NCBI GenBank assembly: GCA_020002185.1
Contig: CM034532.1
Location: 51,754,702-51,818,701, forward strand
Direction: 5' to 3'
Length of the DNA: 64,000 nucleotides
From: Paraescarpia echinospica
Taxonomy: Eukaryota > Annelida > Polychaeta > Sabellida > Siboglinidae
Below the pieces are notes generated by a model. It was not told where the DNA came from, did no database searches, and worked only from the letters and a program-made list of their open reading frames with translations. Shown one piece after another: positions 31,145 through 38,427 of the stretch. The stretch's first letter is position 1, and every line of letters begins with the position of its first letter. A program made the position numbers and the translations under genes.

Positions 31145-32838
31145 CATATATATGTATATACACATATATATACATATATATATATGTATATATATTGTGT
31201 TTTTCGAAATTCGGTGGGGATCTCGGGGGTCAAATACATATGACTGCCTTTTCCGCCTGGCAATGCCGGATAACTGGGCTAGTGATGGCATAAATATATG
31301 ATTGAGTTTCAGATATCCGATGACAGTGGACCGACTGTGGAGAGATGGGTCATAATAGTGTCAGTGCTTGGCGCCATAATAGGCGTACTTATCTTCCTCG
31401 TCGCTATTCTAATACTGGTCAACAGGTACGTGTTATTTGACAATGCGTCTGACATTGCTGACAAGAAGCGAAGTGATGTGAATGAATATACATTTTTGTT
31501 AATCAAGTATATCCGCAAGAAGACCAAACTATTACAGTACTGTTTCTTTTATTAGGCAAATACAACATGTCAAACCGCCGTTTAACATGATACTTAATAT
31601 ATATGTATGCTGTGCAAGAACTATCCGTATGACGTATATTCAGAACTTCGCTAATATGGCAGTACGAAGTGATTGGCAACATTAACTTGTATTAGTGATG
31701 CAACATGAAACAGACTACACAAGTGATGGACATCCAATAAGCCGAATACGTATTTATTCGTTGTGTTATCTTTTTATGTTTGTTCAGAATTATAATCTGA
31801 TTAAAAATATAATTGACCTATCCAGTACGATGCGGCTTGCCTACGCTGCGATCATAATTTTGCGCGTGGCCTCCATCAACTTCGCCTTTATTAATAATGT
31901 TGTTGACGGTTACGTACGTGAATAGCACTACTATTGCTGCATGACATGCCATAGATAAAACATTCCCGCATACAGTTGATATTTCAAAAAAAGTAGTTTT
32001 TGTAATAAAACAACCACACTTATATGGCTAGAATTTCAACAATATGCCCTACGAAATACACAAACGCATCACCTATTTAGCATCCACTGTTTGACGGCTT
32101 GACGAAGTTATTGCTAGGCAACGGTTTACGTGCTGGATACGTCAATCACGTATTGTGTGTAATACATACGGAACGCATACAATACATTTGGTAGCGGACA
32201 ATTTATTTCGCCACTATCCAGCAGGTGCCATCTCCACACCGACAATATATATGAATTACAAAAATTCAATTTGTTTGTAGGCCTATAGTCATACTTCCAA
32301 TTAATCGTGTTTCAGGCCTGCTTTTGTGCATCCTGCTATACAACAAGCGGAAGAACACACGGAGCCAACGTCGACCCAAGGGCCTTCGTCCATGCCAACC
32401 GAGGACACTGTCGAATCCACCTCGAGTGTGGAGGGTATGAGAACCCATTCTGAAGCGATGGATCCACCTCCCTCCTTGCTACATGTAAGAGGTTTGTTCT
32501 CTAAGCCGACAGTCTTACCCCTTGAGTCAACAATCGATCCTTCCAGCCAGCCTCTCGATCATCCTGAATCGGCGATGGTTCATGCCCAGCCGACGATGGT
32601 TCACCCCGAGCCGACGATGGTTCAGCCGATGACGGTTTACCTCGAGCCGGCGATGGTTCAACCCTATCCGGCTATGGTTCACCCCGAGCCGATGGTGTTT
32701 CAACCCCAGCCTGCGATGGTTCACCCTGAGCCGATGGTTGGTTCATCCTGCGCCACCACTCATGCACCCAAAGCCGGCTTTCGGTTCCACACTACCGCCA
32801 CTTGGCCCACTCAAGACCCCAAACGGCGCAAAGCGTAG
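4980..32838 (+). CDS. Multi-EGF, TSP1, single-pass transmembrane protein gene (overview of all exons; 5' end missing)
   Basis: At least twenty EGF-like exons, a TSP1 exon, a transmembrane exon and cytoplasmic exons lie in one direction with GT..AG introns. Nearly all EGF exons are symmetrical phase 1-1 units of 117-147 bp that open with D-[IV]-[ND]-E-C, the calcium-binding EGF signature. Such arrays form rigid extracellular rods stabilised by calcium and disulfides. The first exon seen starts inside an EGF domain, so the signal peptide and earlier exons are upstream. Introns are 0.2-0.9 kb, except those holding an L2 LINE (15145-19264) and the unit at 13347-15026. No named orthologue is recognised. 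The 3' third is rearranged by tandem duplication, and two mid-array exons carry disabling changes, so the true transcript cannot be read off with certainty; an assembly artefact or uncollapsed haplotypes are alternatives. Confidence 0.88.
5452..5571 (+). CDS. EGF-like exon 2, with a GC donor
   Basis: Starts after cccgtttgcag; encodes DKNKC...MCSQKC...[12 protein letters not shown]...SCI with six Cys. The exon ends TGT ATT G and the intron opens gcaagt, a non-canonical GC donor with otherwise strong consensus. No GT alternative keeps phase 1 nearby. Confidence 0.85.
5861..5992 (+). CDS. cbEGF exon 3
   Basis: Acceptor caatttgcag, donor gtgagt, phase 1-1, 132 bp. Encodes DVNEC...[11 protein letters not shown]...[13 protein letters not shown]...QC with six Cys. 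CVN...YMCQC fits the Asn/Asp hydroxylation pattern of calcium-binding EGFs. Confidence 0.92.
6145..6270 (+). CDS. cbEGF exon 4
   Basis: Acceptor ccttttctag, donor gtacgt, 126 bp, phase 1-1. Encodes DIDEC...[23 protein letters not shown]...DC. Confidence 0.92.
6781..6898 (-). mobile_element. L2-family LINE 3' end fragment in an intron
   Basis: A short ATT/TAA-rich tail is followed by CCTTGGAAACCAAGC and CAGGCGCAT, which match (reverse complement) the 3' end of the L2-type LINE at 18.9 kb and the copy at 39.7 kb. Only about 120 bp remains, strongly 5'-truncated. Confidence 0.7.
6994..7113 (+). CDS. cbEGF exon 5
   Basis: Acceptor gttgtttccag, donor gtaagc, 120 bp. Encodes EINEC...[23 protein letters not shown]...SC. 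The split codon begins with C instead of the usual G, so the next domain starts with Pro. Confidence 0.9.
7877..8023 (+). CDS. EGF-like exon 6 (non-canonical calcium site)
   Basis: Acceptor gttttttgcag, donor gtaaga, 147 bp, phase 1-1. Encodes PISEC...[31 protein letters not shown]...MC. All six Cys are present, but the opening D-x-[DN]-E calcium motif is PISE, so calcium binding is doubtful. The intron before it (7114-7876) is AT-rich and shows no gene. Confidence 0.85.
8822..8953 (+). CDS. cbEGF exon 7
   Basis: Acceptor tcctggtgcag, donor gtcagt, 132 bp. Encodes DVDEC...[33 protein letters not shown]. Confidence 0.9.
9324..9446 (+). CDS. cbEGF exon 8
   Basis: Acceptor gtgtattgcag, donor gtacgc, 123 bp. 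Encodes DVDEC...[30 protein letters not shown]. The exon's last base is A, so the next domain opens with Asn (NFNEC), which still fits calcium binding. VNGC has a Cys where Gly-Ser is usual, giving an odd seventh Cys. Confidence 0.9.
10246..10383 (+). CDS. cbEGF exon 9
   Basis: Acceptor gctgcctttcag, donor gtacat, 138 bp. Encodes NFNEC...[36 protein letters not shown]. Confidence 0.9.
10877..11002 (+). CDS. cbEGF exon 10
   Basis: Acceptor tttgttacag, donor gtatgt, 126 bp. Encodes EVNEC...[30 protein letters not shown]. Confidence 0.9.
11804..11935 (+). CDS. cbEGF exon 11
   Basis: Acceptor aatgtgtatgcag, donor gtaaca, 132 bp. Encodes DINEC...[32 protein letters not shown]. Confidence 0.9.
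12842..12961 (+). CDS. EGF-like exon 12 (non-calcium type)
   Basis: Acceptor gatttacccgcag, donor gtgagt, 120 bp. Encodes AEEQC...[30 protein letters not shown]. Six Cys; the calcium motif is degenerate. Confidence 0.88.
13210..13347 (+). CDS. cbEGF exon 13
   Basis: Acceptor tatgtttcag, donor gtagga, 138 bp. Encodes DINEC...[28 protein letters not shown]...RC. The 1.7-kb intron after it holds an ATCC run (14280-14320), an interspersed-repeat fragment and ACA/ACT/AAT trinucleotide runs (14908-14987). Confidence 0.9.
14310..14650 (+). repeat. Interspersed repeat fragment (SINE/RTE-tail-like)
   Basis: GTGGTGCAGTGGTTGGCATC near 14317-14337 resembles a tRNA-derived SINE A box, and about 14514-14560 (GTGCAACCGTAGTGTCCCGT and on through GGTTGGGC and GCCTC) recurs at 55150-55200. 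That motif is similar in style to the 3' ends of RTE-type LINEs. Boundaries are uncertain. Confidence 0.4.
15026..15145 (+). CDS. cbEGF exon 14
   Basis: Acceptor gatttatacag, donor gtatgt, 120 bp. Encodes DADEC...[30 protein letters not shown]. The following 4.1-kb intron carries the L2 LINE. Confidence 0.9.
15761..16684 (+). pseudogene. L2 polyprotein N-terminus with 2A-like motif and endonuclease
   Basis: The ATG at 15761 opens 184 codons. Residues about 76-93 read [19 protein letters not shown], a 2A-like ribosome-skipping motif with NPGP at 16028-16039; Ser replaces the usual Glu. Endonuclease motifs follow ([11 protein letters not shown], then [10 protein letters not shown]). A TAG at 16313-16315 stops the frame, but the same frame continues with [19 protein letters not shown] and [10 protein letters not shown]. 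The last should be GDFN, so the catalytic Asp is Tyr. The homology shifts frame after about 16590. Confidence 0.82.
17208..18806 (+). pseudogene. L2 reverse transcriptase and C-terminus, frameshifted
   Basis: Open pieces carry [58 protein letters not shown] and the catalytic box [15 protein letters not shown], then LNANKTEL and a conserved C-terminus ([18 protein letters not shown]) ending at 18806. The pieces lie in three frames, so the copy is not functional, although YADD is intact. Confidence 0.88.
19264..19389 (+). pseudogene. cbEGF exon 15 with an in-frame TAG
   Basis: Acceptor tgtgttatttag and donor gtagag are good, and the 126-bp length keeps phase 1-1. The reading is [12 protein letters not shown]...[23 protein letters not shown], but TAG at 19314-19316 interrupts it between the second and third Cys region. 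Because the exon is symmetrical, skipping it would preserve the frame. It may be a dead exon, a recoded codon or a sequence error. Confidence 0.75.
19893..20020 (+). pseudogene. cbEGF exon 16 with a one-base deletion
   Basis: Acceptor cgttgttcag, donor gtgagt. It starts [14 protein letters not shown] in one frame and finishes [20 protein letters not shown]...TC in another. The length of 128 bp is one short of a phase 1-1 exon. The shift falls at the G5 run at about 19934-19938, a typical place for a sequencing deletion. Confidence 0.78.
20582..20704 (+). CDS. cbEGF exon 17
   Basis: Acceptor tttgttgcacag, donor gtcagt, 123 bp. Encodes DIDEC...[30 protein letters not shown]. Confidence 0.92.
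20795..20965. repeat. GT/GC-rich microsatellite
   Basis: Runs of TGTG, TGCG and GTGC at the left edge of duplicated unit A. Confidence 0.85.
21167..21283 (+). CDS. EGF-like exon 18 (unit A)
   Basis: Acceptor gttttttgtag, donor gtaatt, 117 bp. Encodes VETPC...[23 protein letters not shown]...IC. Six Cys without a calcium motif. Repeated identically in unit B. Confidence 0.9.
21798..21923 (+). CDS. cbEGF exon 19 (unit A)
   Basis: Acceptor ttttgtttccag, donor gtaagt, 126 bp. Encodes DVNEC...[32 protein letters not shown]. Copies at 24589 (broken) and 26939 (intact). Confidence 0.92.
22806..22906. repeat. TA/GT/GC compound microsatellite
   Basis: TATATATG, then a GT run, then GCGCGCG. Repeated at 27920-28010 in unit C and absent from unit B. 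Confidence 0.85.
22971..23144 (+). CDS. TSP1 (thrombospondin type 1) domain exon, unit A
   Basis: Acceptor ttcgtatacag, donor gtgagc, 174 bp, phase 1-1. Encodes [14 protein letters not shown], then [16 protein letters not shown] and CNKQQCP: the W-x-x-W-x-x-W ladder, CSxSC and six Cys of a TSP1 repeat. The WxxW motifs are usual C-mannosylation sites. This is the only TSP1 copy here with all Cys and a good donor. Confidence 0.93.
23936..24052 (+). CDS. EGF-like exon 18' (unit B copy)
   Basis: Identical in sequence to exon 18 at 21167, with the same splice sites. Intact as a unit, but its downstream partner is broken. Confidence 0.85.
24589..24713 (+). pseudogene. cbEGF exon 19' (unit B copy), one-base deletion and TGA
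   Basis: Compared with exon 19, GGGTGTAGGCAC has become GGGTGAGGCAC, giving TGA at 24672-24674 and a length of 125 bp. Splice sites are kept, but inclusion would truncate the protein before the TM exon. Confidence 0.88.
25600..25629 (+). pseudogene. Remnant of TSP1 exon end in unit B
   Basis: TGTTTGTAACAAACAACAAT and the following TGTCCATGTGA match the last bases of the unit A TSP1 exon and its donor; everything upstream of it is missing. Confidence 0.75.
26164..26482 (+). CDS. Cytoplasmic-tail exon candidate, first copy (before the TM exons)
   Basis: Acceptor aaattcgtttgcag, phase 2. The frame that would join a TM exon ending AAC AG reads [20 protein letters not shown], then [20 protein letters not shown], and stays open to 26482. 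No decisive donor is seen; weak options are AAG/gtggaa, ACG/gtagga and AAAC/gtattt. The 600-bp block 25955-26560 recurs at 30455-31060, where it follows a TM exon. Here it lies upstream of any TM exon, so it is probably stranded by duplication. Confidence 0.5.
26537..26625. repeat. TA microsatellite at a duplication breakpoint
   Basis: Unit-D-like sequence on the left and unit C on the right meet within this TA run. Confidence 0.85.
26939..27064 (+). CDS. cbEGF exon 19'' (unit C copy)
   Basis: Intact copy of exon 19: same protein, same splice sites, 126 bp, phase 1-1. Confidence 0.85.
28076..28241 (+). pseudogene. TSP1 exon copy, unit C, last Cys and donor lost
   Basis: Matches the unit A TSP1 ([14 protein letters not shown]...TRTRFCNNP), but with CGAG in place of GGAG and an 8-bp deletion near the end, so VCNKQQCP becomes VCNKSMLI. 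The donor gtgagc is now gttaat. The sixth Cys is missing, and splicing at the old site is unlikely. Confidence 0.8.
28579..28655 (+). pseudogene. Decayed remnant of the transmembrane exon
   Basis: ATATATGATTGA, ATGACAGTGGA and TGTGGAGAG align with the acceptor and first half of the TM exon at 30011-30080, with several small indels. The reading frame is lost. Confidence 0.65.
28656..29700. other. No gene; contains a diverged local duplication
   Basis: 28847-28925 and 29088-29215 share TATTGCTTGAACT, TGTGACGCTAATGACA and TTGCAGG blocks, an imperfect local repeat. No exon-like unit with splice sites was recognised. Confidence 0.5.
29720..29915. repeat. TA microsatellite
   Basis: TA run with interruptions; flanked on the left by GCGCATTGGGGTGGTTC and on the right by TTGTGTTTTTCGAAATTCGG, both repeated around 31020-31220. 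Confidence 0.9.
30031..30143 (+). CDS. Transmembrane exon, copy 1
   Basis: Acceptor tgattgagtttcag, donor gtacgt, 113 bp, phase 0 to 2. Encodes [11 protein letters not shown] followed by the hydrophobic span [20 protein letters not shown] and ILILVN. A short acidic juxtamembrane piece precedes a helix of about 25 residues, so the protein is single-pass type I. The phase 0 entry does not fit the phase 1 end of the TSP1 exon, so at least one linking exon is not identified. Confidence 0.82.
30667..31021 (+). CDS. Cytoplasmic-tail exon candidate, second copy (after TM copy 1)
   Basis: Acceptor aaattcgtttgcag, phase 2, so TM copy 1 would join as N-R-K-T-A-S-K-D, a basic stop-transfer segment. The frame ([48 protein letters not shown]) stays open to 31021. 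Its position directly after a TM exon makes this the likelier functional copy. It may end the protein or splice on; no strong donor is seen. Confidence 0.55.
31043..31200. repeat. TA microsatellite
   Basis: Separates the second cytoplasmic block from the second TM block; same flanks as 29720-29915. Confidence 0.9.
31313..31425 (+). CDS. Transmembrane exon, copy 2
   Basis: Identical to the exon at 30031 in sequence, phase and splice sites, within a repeated block (29911-30340 versus 31190-31615). It is the copy nearest to the terminal exon, and either copy could be used. Confidence 0.8.
32316..32838 (+). CDS. Terminal cytoplasmic exon with a Pro-rich 7-residue repeat
   Basis: Acceptor cgtgtttcag, phase 2, matching the TM exon's AAC AG end (N-R-P-A-F-V-H-P). 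It is open for 174 codons to TAG at 32836-32838. Residues about 85-140 are a degenerate repeat of MVHPEP[TA] with variants MVQP, VYLEP and MVFQPQP, giving regularly spaced PxP motifs, and the chain ends in PKRRKA. The composition suggests a disordered cytoplasmic tail able to bind SH3- or WW-type partners; that role is inference. Confidence 0.75.
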
Positions 32839-33079
32839 TCTACCCCATCTAGCCCTTATAGAGGGTCCTGCTAGAGATCCACCGTAAGTATGGTTATAGG
32901 AATCGAATGAAAAACGTGGATTTTTCTTTTGCGCTAACATCATCAAATCACAATGCGTCGTGACATTTAGCAACACGGATTTGTTTTGTGCAAACAAATC
33001 AACATAAGGTATGAACGAAGACAGACACAACATTAATGAAGGTTTCTAAAAGGAACTTATAGCTTATCGATATTATGAC

Positions 33080-33085
33080 AATAAA
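33080..33085 (+). promoter_or_regulatory. Candidate polyadenylation signal AATAAA
   Basis: First AATAAA after the stop codon at 32838, about 240 bp downstream. Another lies at about 34001. Neither can be confirmed from sequence alone. Confidence 0.4.
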
Positions 33086-34057
33086 TATTTAATTTCATAA
33101 TTTCGGTCGCACCAGTATTTGTGTATATGTTCGAAACTGGTGCAGCATTAGAGTAGGCTTCTGTACGCTAAATAATTAAGGATTGTCACTTAAGAAAGTA
33201 ACGTTCCGCTGCTACAGCTCCACAAATGTTGTGCGTAATAGTATAGTTCAGCTATTTCGAAGGAAATACTACGATTCCATTAAATGTTGCACAATTAGCA
33301 GTGAACGTGTATAATTGTTGCTATGGTATTGTCACCACTACATTGAGCATTGTTGTTCTCCTCGTCGTTCCCTGTCTTCAGGGGTGAGGCTGGCTTGGAT
33401 ACGTCGACATTTTCTTTCTCATATGCGTATACAAATATTAATGTACAGTTTTACATCAGCACCAGTTTATTATTAAATTGTTATATTACTTAATATGTTT
33501 GATATTTTTTAATATGGCAAAACAACGTTACCATGTGTAGATAATGATAGTTATAAAATGACACATTTTATATTCATGTTGTTTATGTTTGTCACAAACA
33601 AAATCAGTTAAATATTTGCTATATCAGAAATGTCGCATTCAAATGTTGGTATTAATTGTGTATGTTCCATCGGACTGGATACAATGCAATACGCATACCT
33701 AGCTTAGTGTTGTTCAACATATACGTAAATATGAATTCCTGAGTTCTTACATAGCGCGCTATTCAGTCATTAGGGCTGCTCAGAATGCGTTGCATTTCAT
33801 TGTTTGACAGCCTTGTTCAATCGAACATCGTCTCTAGTTATCTGGGTATAGTTATCGTCTTGTTATTCTAATGTTTAAGCTATTTGTTGTTCACTGCCAT
33901 ATTTATTATGATATCCAAGATGTAGTGCAGCATAGGGTACATGTGACGCGAACGATATGCGTGTGGTTTTGTGCGACAGAGTGATCAGAACGTGTACCAG
34001 AATAAAATTCATACTGATATCAGCGGTATGACTACTAGTACATCTGACATGCATCTT
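33086..34057. other. Intergenic, no gene seen
   Basis: AT-rich sequence without exon-like units, repeats or RNA genes that I can support. Confidence 0.5.
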
Positions 34058-34160
34058 GTTAATTTAACAAGATTTAACAAGATTGCCATCCAGAGAATTA
34101 ACTCTAGATGGCAGGTGGACAAGGAAGCCCTTTGGCTTATCTAGAGTCCAACCTTTTTAT

Positions 34161-35788
34161 CTACATATATCCAGCCCTTCTGAGGTATGTGTCGATTTTA
34201 TTTTTAAACATATTCACACTACTAGCACCCACACAATCATCAGATAATCTGTTCCATTCATTCACAGTCCTTTGTGAAAATGAGAACTTTCTCACGTCTA
34301 ATCTACACTGCTCCTTTACTAATGTAACTTCATGTCCTCTAGTCTTTCTATCTTTCTTAACTGAAAAAAACATATTTCTATCAATATTTTCATAACCATT
34401 CAATATTTTAAACACTTCTATCTGATCTCCTCTCAATCTCCTGGTCTCTAGTGTTGTTAAACCACATTCTTTTAGGCGTTTTTCATAACTAAGATCCCTC
34501 AGTTTTGGTATCATTTTAGTCGCTCTCCTCTGTACTCTTTCTAGCATATCTATGTCCTTCTTGCGGTATGGCCTCCACGCTTGTATACAATATTCTAAAT
34601 GAGGCCTAACTATTGTTTTGTACAGTGGTATTATTAGTTCTTTTTATTTATATGCTATATTTCGCCTAATCAATCCAAGGATTTGATTTCCCTTTGAAGC
34701 TGCAATTCCACACTGCTCTGAAACCTTCATGTCAGCACTAATTGTCAGCCCTAAGTCTTTTTCTTTTACAGTAGTACTTAGTACAGTTCCCCCCATTGTA
34801 TATTCTACATATTCGTTCCCATATCCTGTGTGGAGGCATTTACATTTCCCAAAATTGAACAACATTTGCCACTTTTCAGACCATTTGATCAACCTGTCAA
34901 GATCATCTTGTAAATGCTGTCTATCACCATCACTTTCAATCCTTCTAAACACTTTTGTATCATCTGCAAATGTCAACACCTTGCTAGCTATATCATCGTC
35001 CAAATCGTTTATATATATTAAGAATAATATATGTCCCAGTACTGATCCCTGTGGAACCCCACTCAAAACTGATTTCCAGTTTGAAGCCTCCCCATCAAGA
35101 ACTACCCGTTGTGTTCTGTCAATCAGCCATTTTTCTATCCAGTTAATTATACCATTTCCTATGCCATGGGCTTTTAGTTTAAGCAGTAATCTCTGATGTG
35201 GCACTTTGTCGAAAGCTTTTTGAAAATCTAAGTAGATGATATCTACTGGTGATCCATCATCTACCCACTTAGTGATATCTTCCAAAAACATAACATATTT
35301 GTTAAGCATGACCTCGCTTTTAGAAACCCATGTTGAGATGGGTTTATCAAGTTATGTTTAACAAGAAAATCCACCATGTGATCTTTAATTAGTCTTTCTA
35401 ATAATTTACAAATCACCGATGTTAAACTAACTGGTCTATAATTATTTGACTTGTTTCTCGAACCTTTTTTAAATAACGGTATAATGTTTGCTTCTTTCCA
35501 TTCTAAAGGAACCACTCCCTCTTCTAATGACAAGTTGAAAACTGTTGCAAGCGGTATGCTAATTTGTTCTACAATTTCCACTAGTAGTTTGGGTGGAATA
35601 CCATCCACTCCAGGTGATTTATTTTCCTTCATAGCCCTAATTTTCTTAGCTACCATTTCTGGGGTTACAATTAACTGTCTTAAATAGTCTGATTCTGCCC
35701 CCTTGAACTTAGCCTCTGGTACTGGCAGTGAACTAGTGTCTTCTCTGGTAAACACTGAACTAAAATACTCATTTAGGTCTTCAGCCAT
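34161..35788 (-). pseudogene. CR1 copy 1 ORF2, reverse transcriptase half
   Basis: Three open pieces (35788-35261, 35309-34644, 34547-34161) together give SPGVDGIPPKLL, NYRPVSLTSVICKLLERLI, IIYLDFQKAFDKVPHQRL, SGVPQGSVLG, the catalytic FADDTKVF and the C-terminal MLERVQRRATKMI...INKIDTYL-type region. One frame change near 35290 is a T5 where copy 2 has T6 (MLCF/MFLE junction); another lies at about 34560-34640. Confidence 0.88.
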
Positions 35789-36141
35789 TAAGAATCCTTC
35801 TGATATTATATTTCCAGCACTATCTTCTAGAGGGCCGACCTTATCCTGAACTTTCTGTTTGCTTCGAACATACGCATAAAAACTCTTGTTGTCATGTTTT
35901 ATATTACAAGCTAATTTATGTTCATAGCTTCTCTTTGAATTTCTAATTTGCTGTAGCTTGGTTTAGTGCTTCTTTATAAATGTTGTAGTCTTCGTCATTG
36001 CAGTACGTCTATATGACTTCCACATCATTTGTTTATACTTAATTTTTCTAATGGCTTCTTTCGATAAGTATTTCTTTCTGGTCCGTTTCCCTTGTTTTTT
36101 GAAGGGAACAAATTTATCTACGATGCACTCTATTTCATTCT

Positions 36142-37047
36142 TTAAGATATTCCAGCATTCTGTTGCTGTCTTAGTGTATTATTCCAGTCTATCTTTGCTA
36201 AATATTTCCTCATTTCCTTATACCTTCCTTTGTGGAAATTTCTCCTCAACTGCTTTTTATTATTTCTTTCTGATTTTACTTTGATGGTAAAATGTATCTG
36301 GTTGTGATCACTACTTCCCAGAGGCTCACATAATTTAACATTGACAACTAATTCATTCTGTGAGGACAAAACTAAGTCTAACACATTCTCTCCCCTGGTT
36401 GGTTCTAGCACATGTTGAGAAAGGAAACTATCTTGTACTAAAACTAAAAACTTGTGGTCCACACTACCCATACTCTGTAGCGATTTCCATTTTATATGCC
36501 CATGGTTAAAATCCCCCATAATAACAAAGTCCCGTTTGCTCACTTCCCTTATAGCGTTTTGTATTTTTTCATTCTCTTCTATGCTTATGTTTGGATTTCG
36601 ATAAACTAATCCAACCGTTAACGTTGAGTTTCCTGTAACTATGTTACACCAAACATCTTCTTCGCAATCTGCTTCTCTGTCTAATTTTATTTCATAAGCC
36701 TGGATAGATTCTTTAATATATAAAATAACTCCACCTCCCCTTCTTCCTGTTCTATCTTTCCTAAACATTACATATCCTGTCAGTCCCAATTCGGCATCTG
36801 ATATATCGGTGGTTGCCCATGATTCGGTTATACCTATTATGTGAGGGTCAATATCTTCTACCATAATGTTTAGTTCATTTCTTTTGTTTACTATACTCCT
36901 TGCATTTAAACAAACACATTTATACCCAGCTTCAGAACAGTTTTCCAGACTGTTCTTTGCTGAATTATTTTTGCTGCCTTTATCTATGCCTCCAGTTTCA
37001 GGCTTCTCTGCGAGTCCCCCCTGCGAATTTAGTTTAAATAGATGCAA
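36142..37047 (-). pseudogene. CR1 copy 1 ORF2, endonuclease half
   Basis: Contains CVCLNARSIVNKRNELN, IIGITESWATTDIS, GGGVILYIKES, GDFNHGHIKW and SSDHNQIHF, the AP-endonuclease-like motifs of CR1 with catalytic residues present. It is out of frame with the RT half. No ATG precedes CLNARS, so entry is probably from ORF1 by frameshift. Confidence 0.88.
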
Positions 37048-38427
37048 CCTGTCCCACTGTCAACAGATCGCAGCAGATTCTCTGAGAATACTGCTGCCCC
37101 CTTTCCACTTAGATGGAGGCCATCTCTCATGTACATATCTTCTCTCCCAACAAAGTACCCCCATAAATCTATGAATCCCACGCCCTCTTCCTCACACATC
37201 TGCTCAACTAGTGCGTTGATCGCCATCCTCTTACAGTTTCTGTATCTTGCCCCCCTTCCTCCCATTACTGGCAAATTCCTGAGAGAATAACCTGTTCCAC
37301 TCTTGTCTTCTTTAGCTTCCTCACTAGATGTCTGTACTTCTGAACTATACCAGTTGTTCCCTCCTTGTCTGCATTGTTTGTCCCAACGTGTACTAGTATA
37401 GACCCTCCCTTGCCATGCCCCAATACCTTCTCTACCCTTTCGGTCACATGCTCTATCTTAGCCCCCGGTAGACATACAACAACGTCCTTCCCCTCGCATA
37501 TAGTCTTGTCTGTTTTTCTCAAAATTGAATCGCCCATAAACACTCTCTCTTTTCTCTTTGCCCCCTCAATCACTGCCTCGGAGTAGCTCCTCCGGTTTGC
37601 ATATGTCTGGTTGTTGTCTTTTCCTCTTGTCGTCTTCTCTCCCGTCACATTCTCTTCCATTCCCTTCTTTCCTGTCGCGTTTTCTCTTGTCCCCTTTCCT
37701 CCTGTCATCTTCTCTTCTAGCACATTTACTCTCACTTCCTTTCGTCCCTTCTTCTTTCCTCCCATCACATTTTCTTCTCTCCTCTCCCGTCCCTTTTCCC
37801 CGGCTACCTCCTTCACTACGGTCACTTTCTCCCCTGTCACCTTCACGCCTGTCATGTTTTCTGTTTTTTGCTGAACACTGTCTTCTTCCATCAGTCTTCT
37901 GTCTCACAGTCTTACCAACTGCCTCTGTGGTATCTACCTCTTCACCACCTGTATCGCTGTCGTGTCTCTCCTCGTTCTCTACAGTCTGACTACCTGCTGA
38001 TCTATCCCCACTGGCCCGTTTTCTCTTTCTCTGCCGAACACTTTTCCTCCGTCCCTCTGTTTTCTCAATGTCTTGTTCCTTCACACCGGTCACCTTCCTT
38101 CCTCTCAGTCTCCTTTCTTCAGTCTCCGTGTCACAACTCTGCTCCTTCTGTGTTGTAGAATTCTCAACTCTCCGCGTCATCCCTCTCTGCTCCATCTATT
38201 TCTATGTTGAGTCTCGCCTCCATCTCCTTCACTATATCCGTCAACTTACACACCTCCTTCATCAGACATTCCACCCTCAAACACCCCATACACCGAAAGG
38301 TGAATCCGTCATCTTTGGTCTCTGCCCATGATTTTGGACAGCCAGACAACGCAAAATCCACCCAGCTCTGGCAGTCGTTGCAAACTAGGTGTCGTTTTGC
38401 CCTGAGTTGCCGCTTGCAAGGTGCCAT
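37029..38427 (-). pseudogene. CR1 copy 1 ORF1, broken
   Basis: The ATG at 38427 starts MAPCKRQLRAKRHLVCNDCQ, a Cys-rich finger-like head as in copy 2. The Lys/Glu/Gly-rich middle passes through two frames, and the esterase-like part (FMGDSILRKTD, HVGTNNADKEG, then RDGLHLSGKGAA) is again in two frames, ending at TAA 37029-37031. At least three indels separate the parts. Confidence 0.85.
37032..37038 (-). promoter_or_regulatory. Candidate -1 frameshift heptamer TTTAAAC, CR1 copy 1
   Basis: Read on the minus strand, TAT TTA AAC TAA ends ORF1, so T TTA AAC lies in the zero frame just before the stop and ORF2 is in the -1 frame. Same arrangement as copy 2, although the stop codon differs. Confidence 0.55.

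Noticed and set aside
29693..31301. Several Ile-Tyr-rich ORFs on both strands
   Set aside because: They translate TA microsatellites; open frames arise because TATATA has no stop in phase.
32527..32724. Minus-strand Arg/His-rich repeat ORF
   Set aside because: Antisense shadow of the MVHPEP coding repeat.
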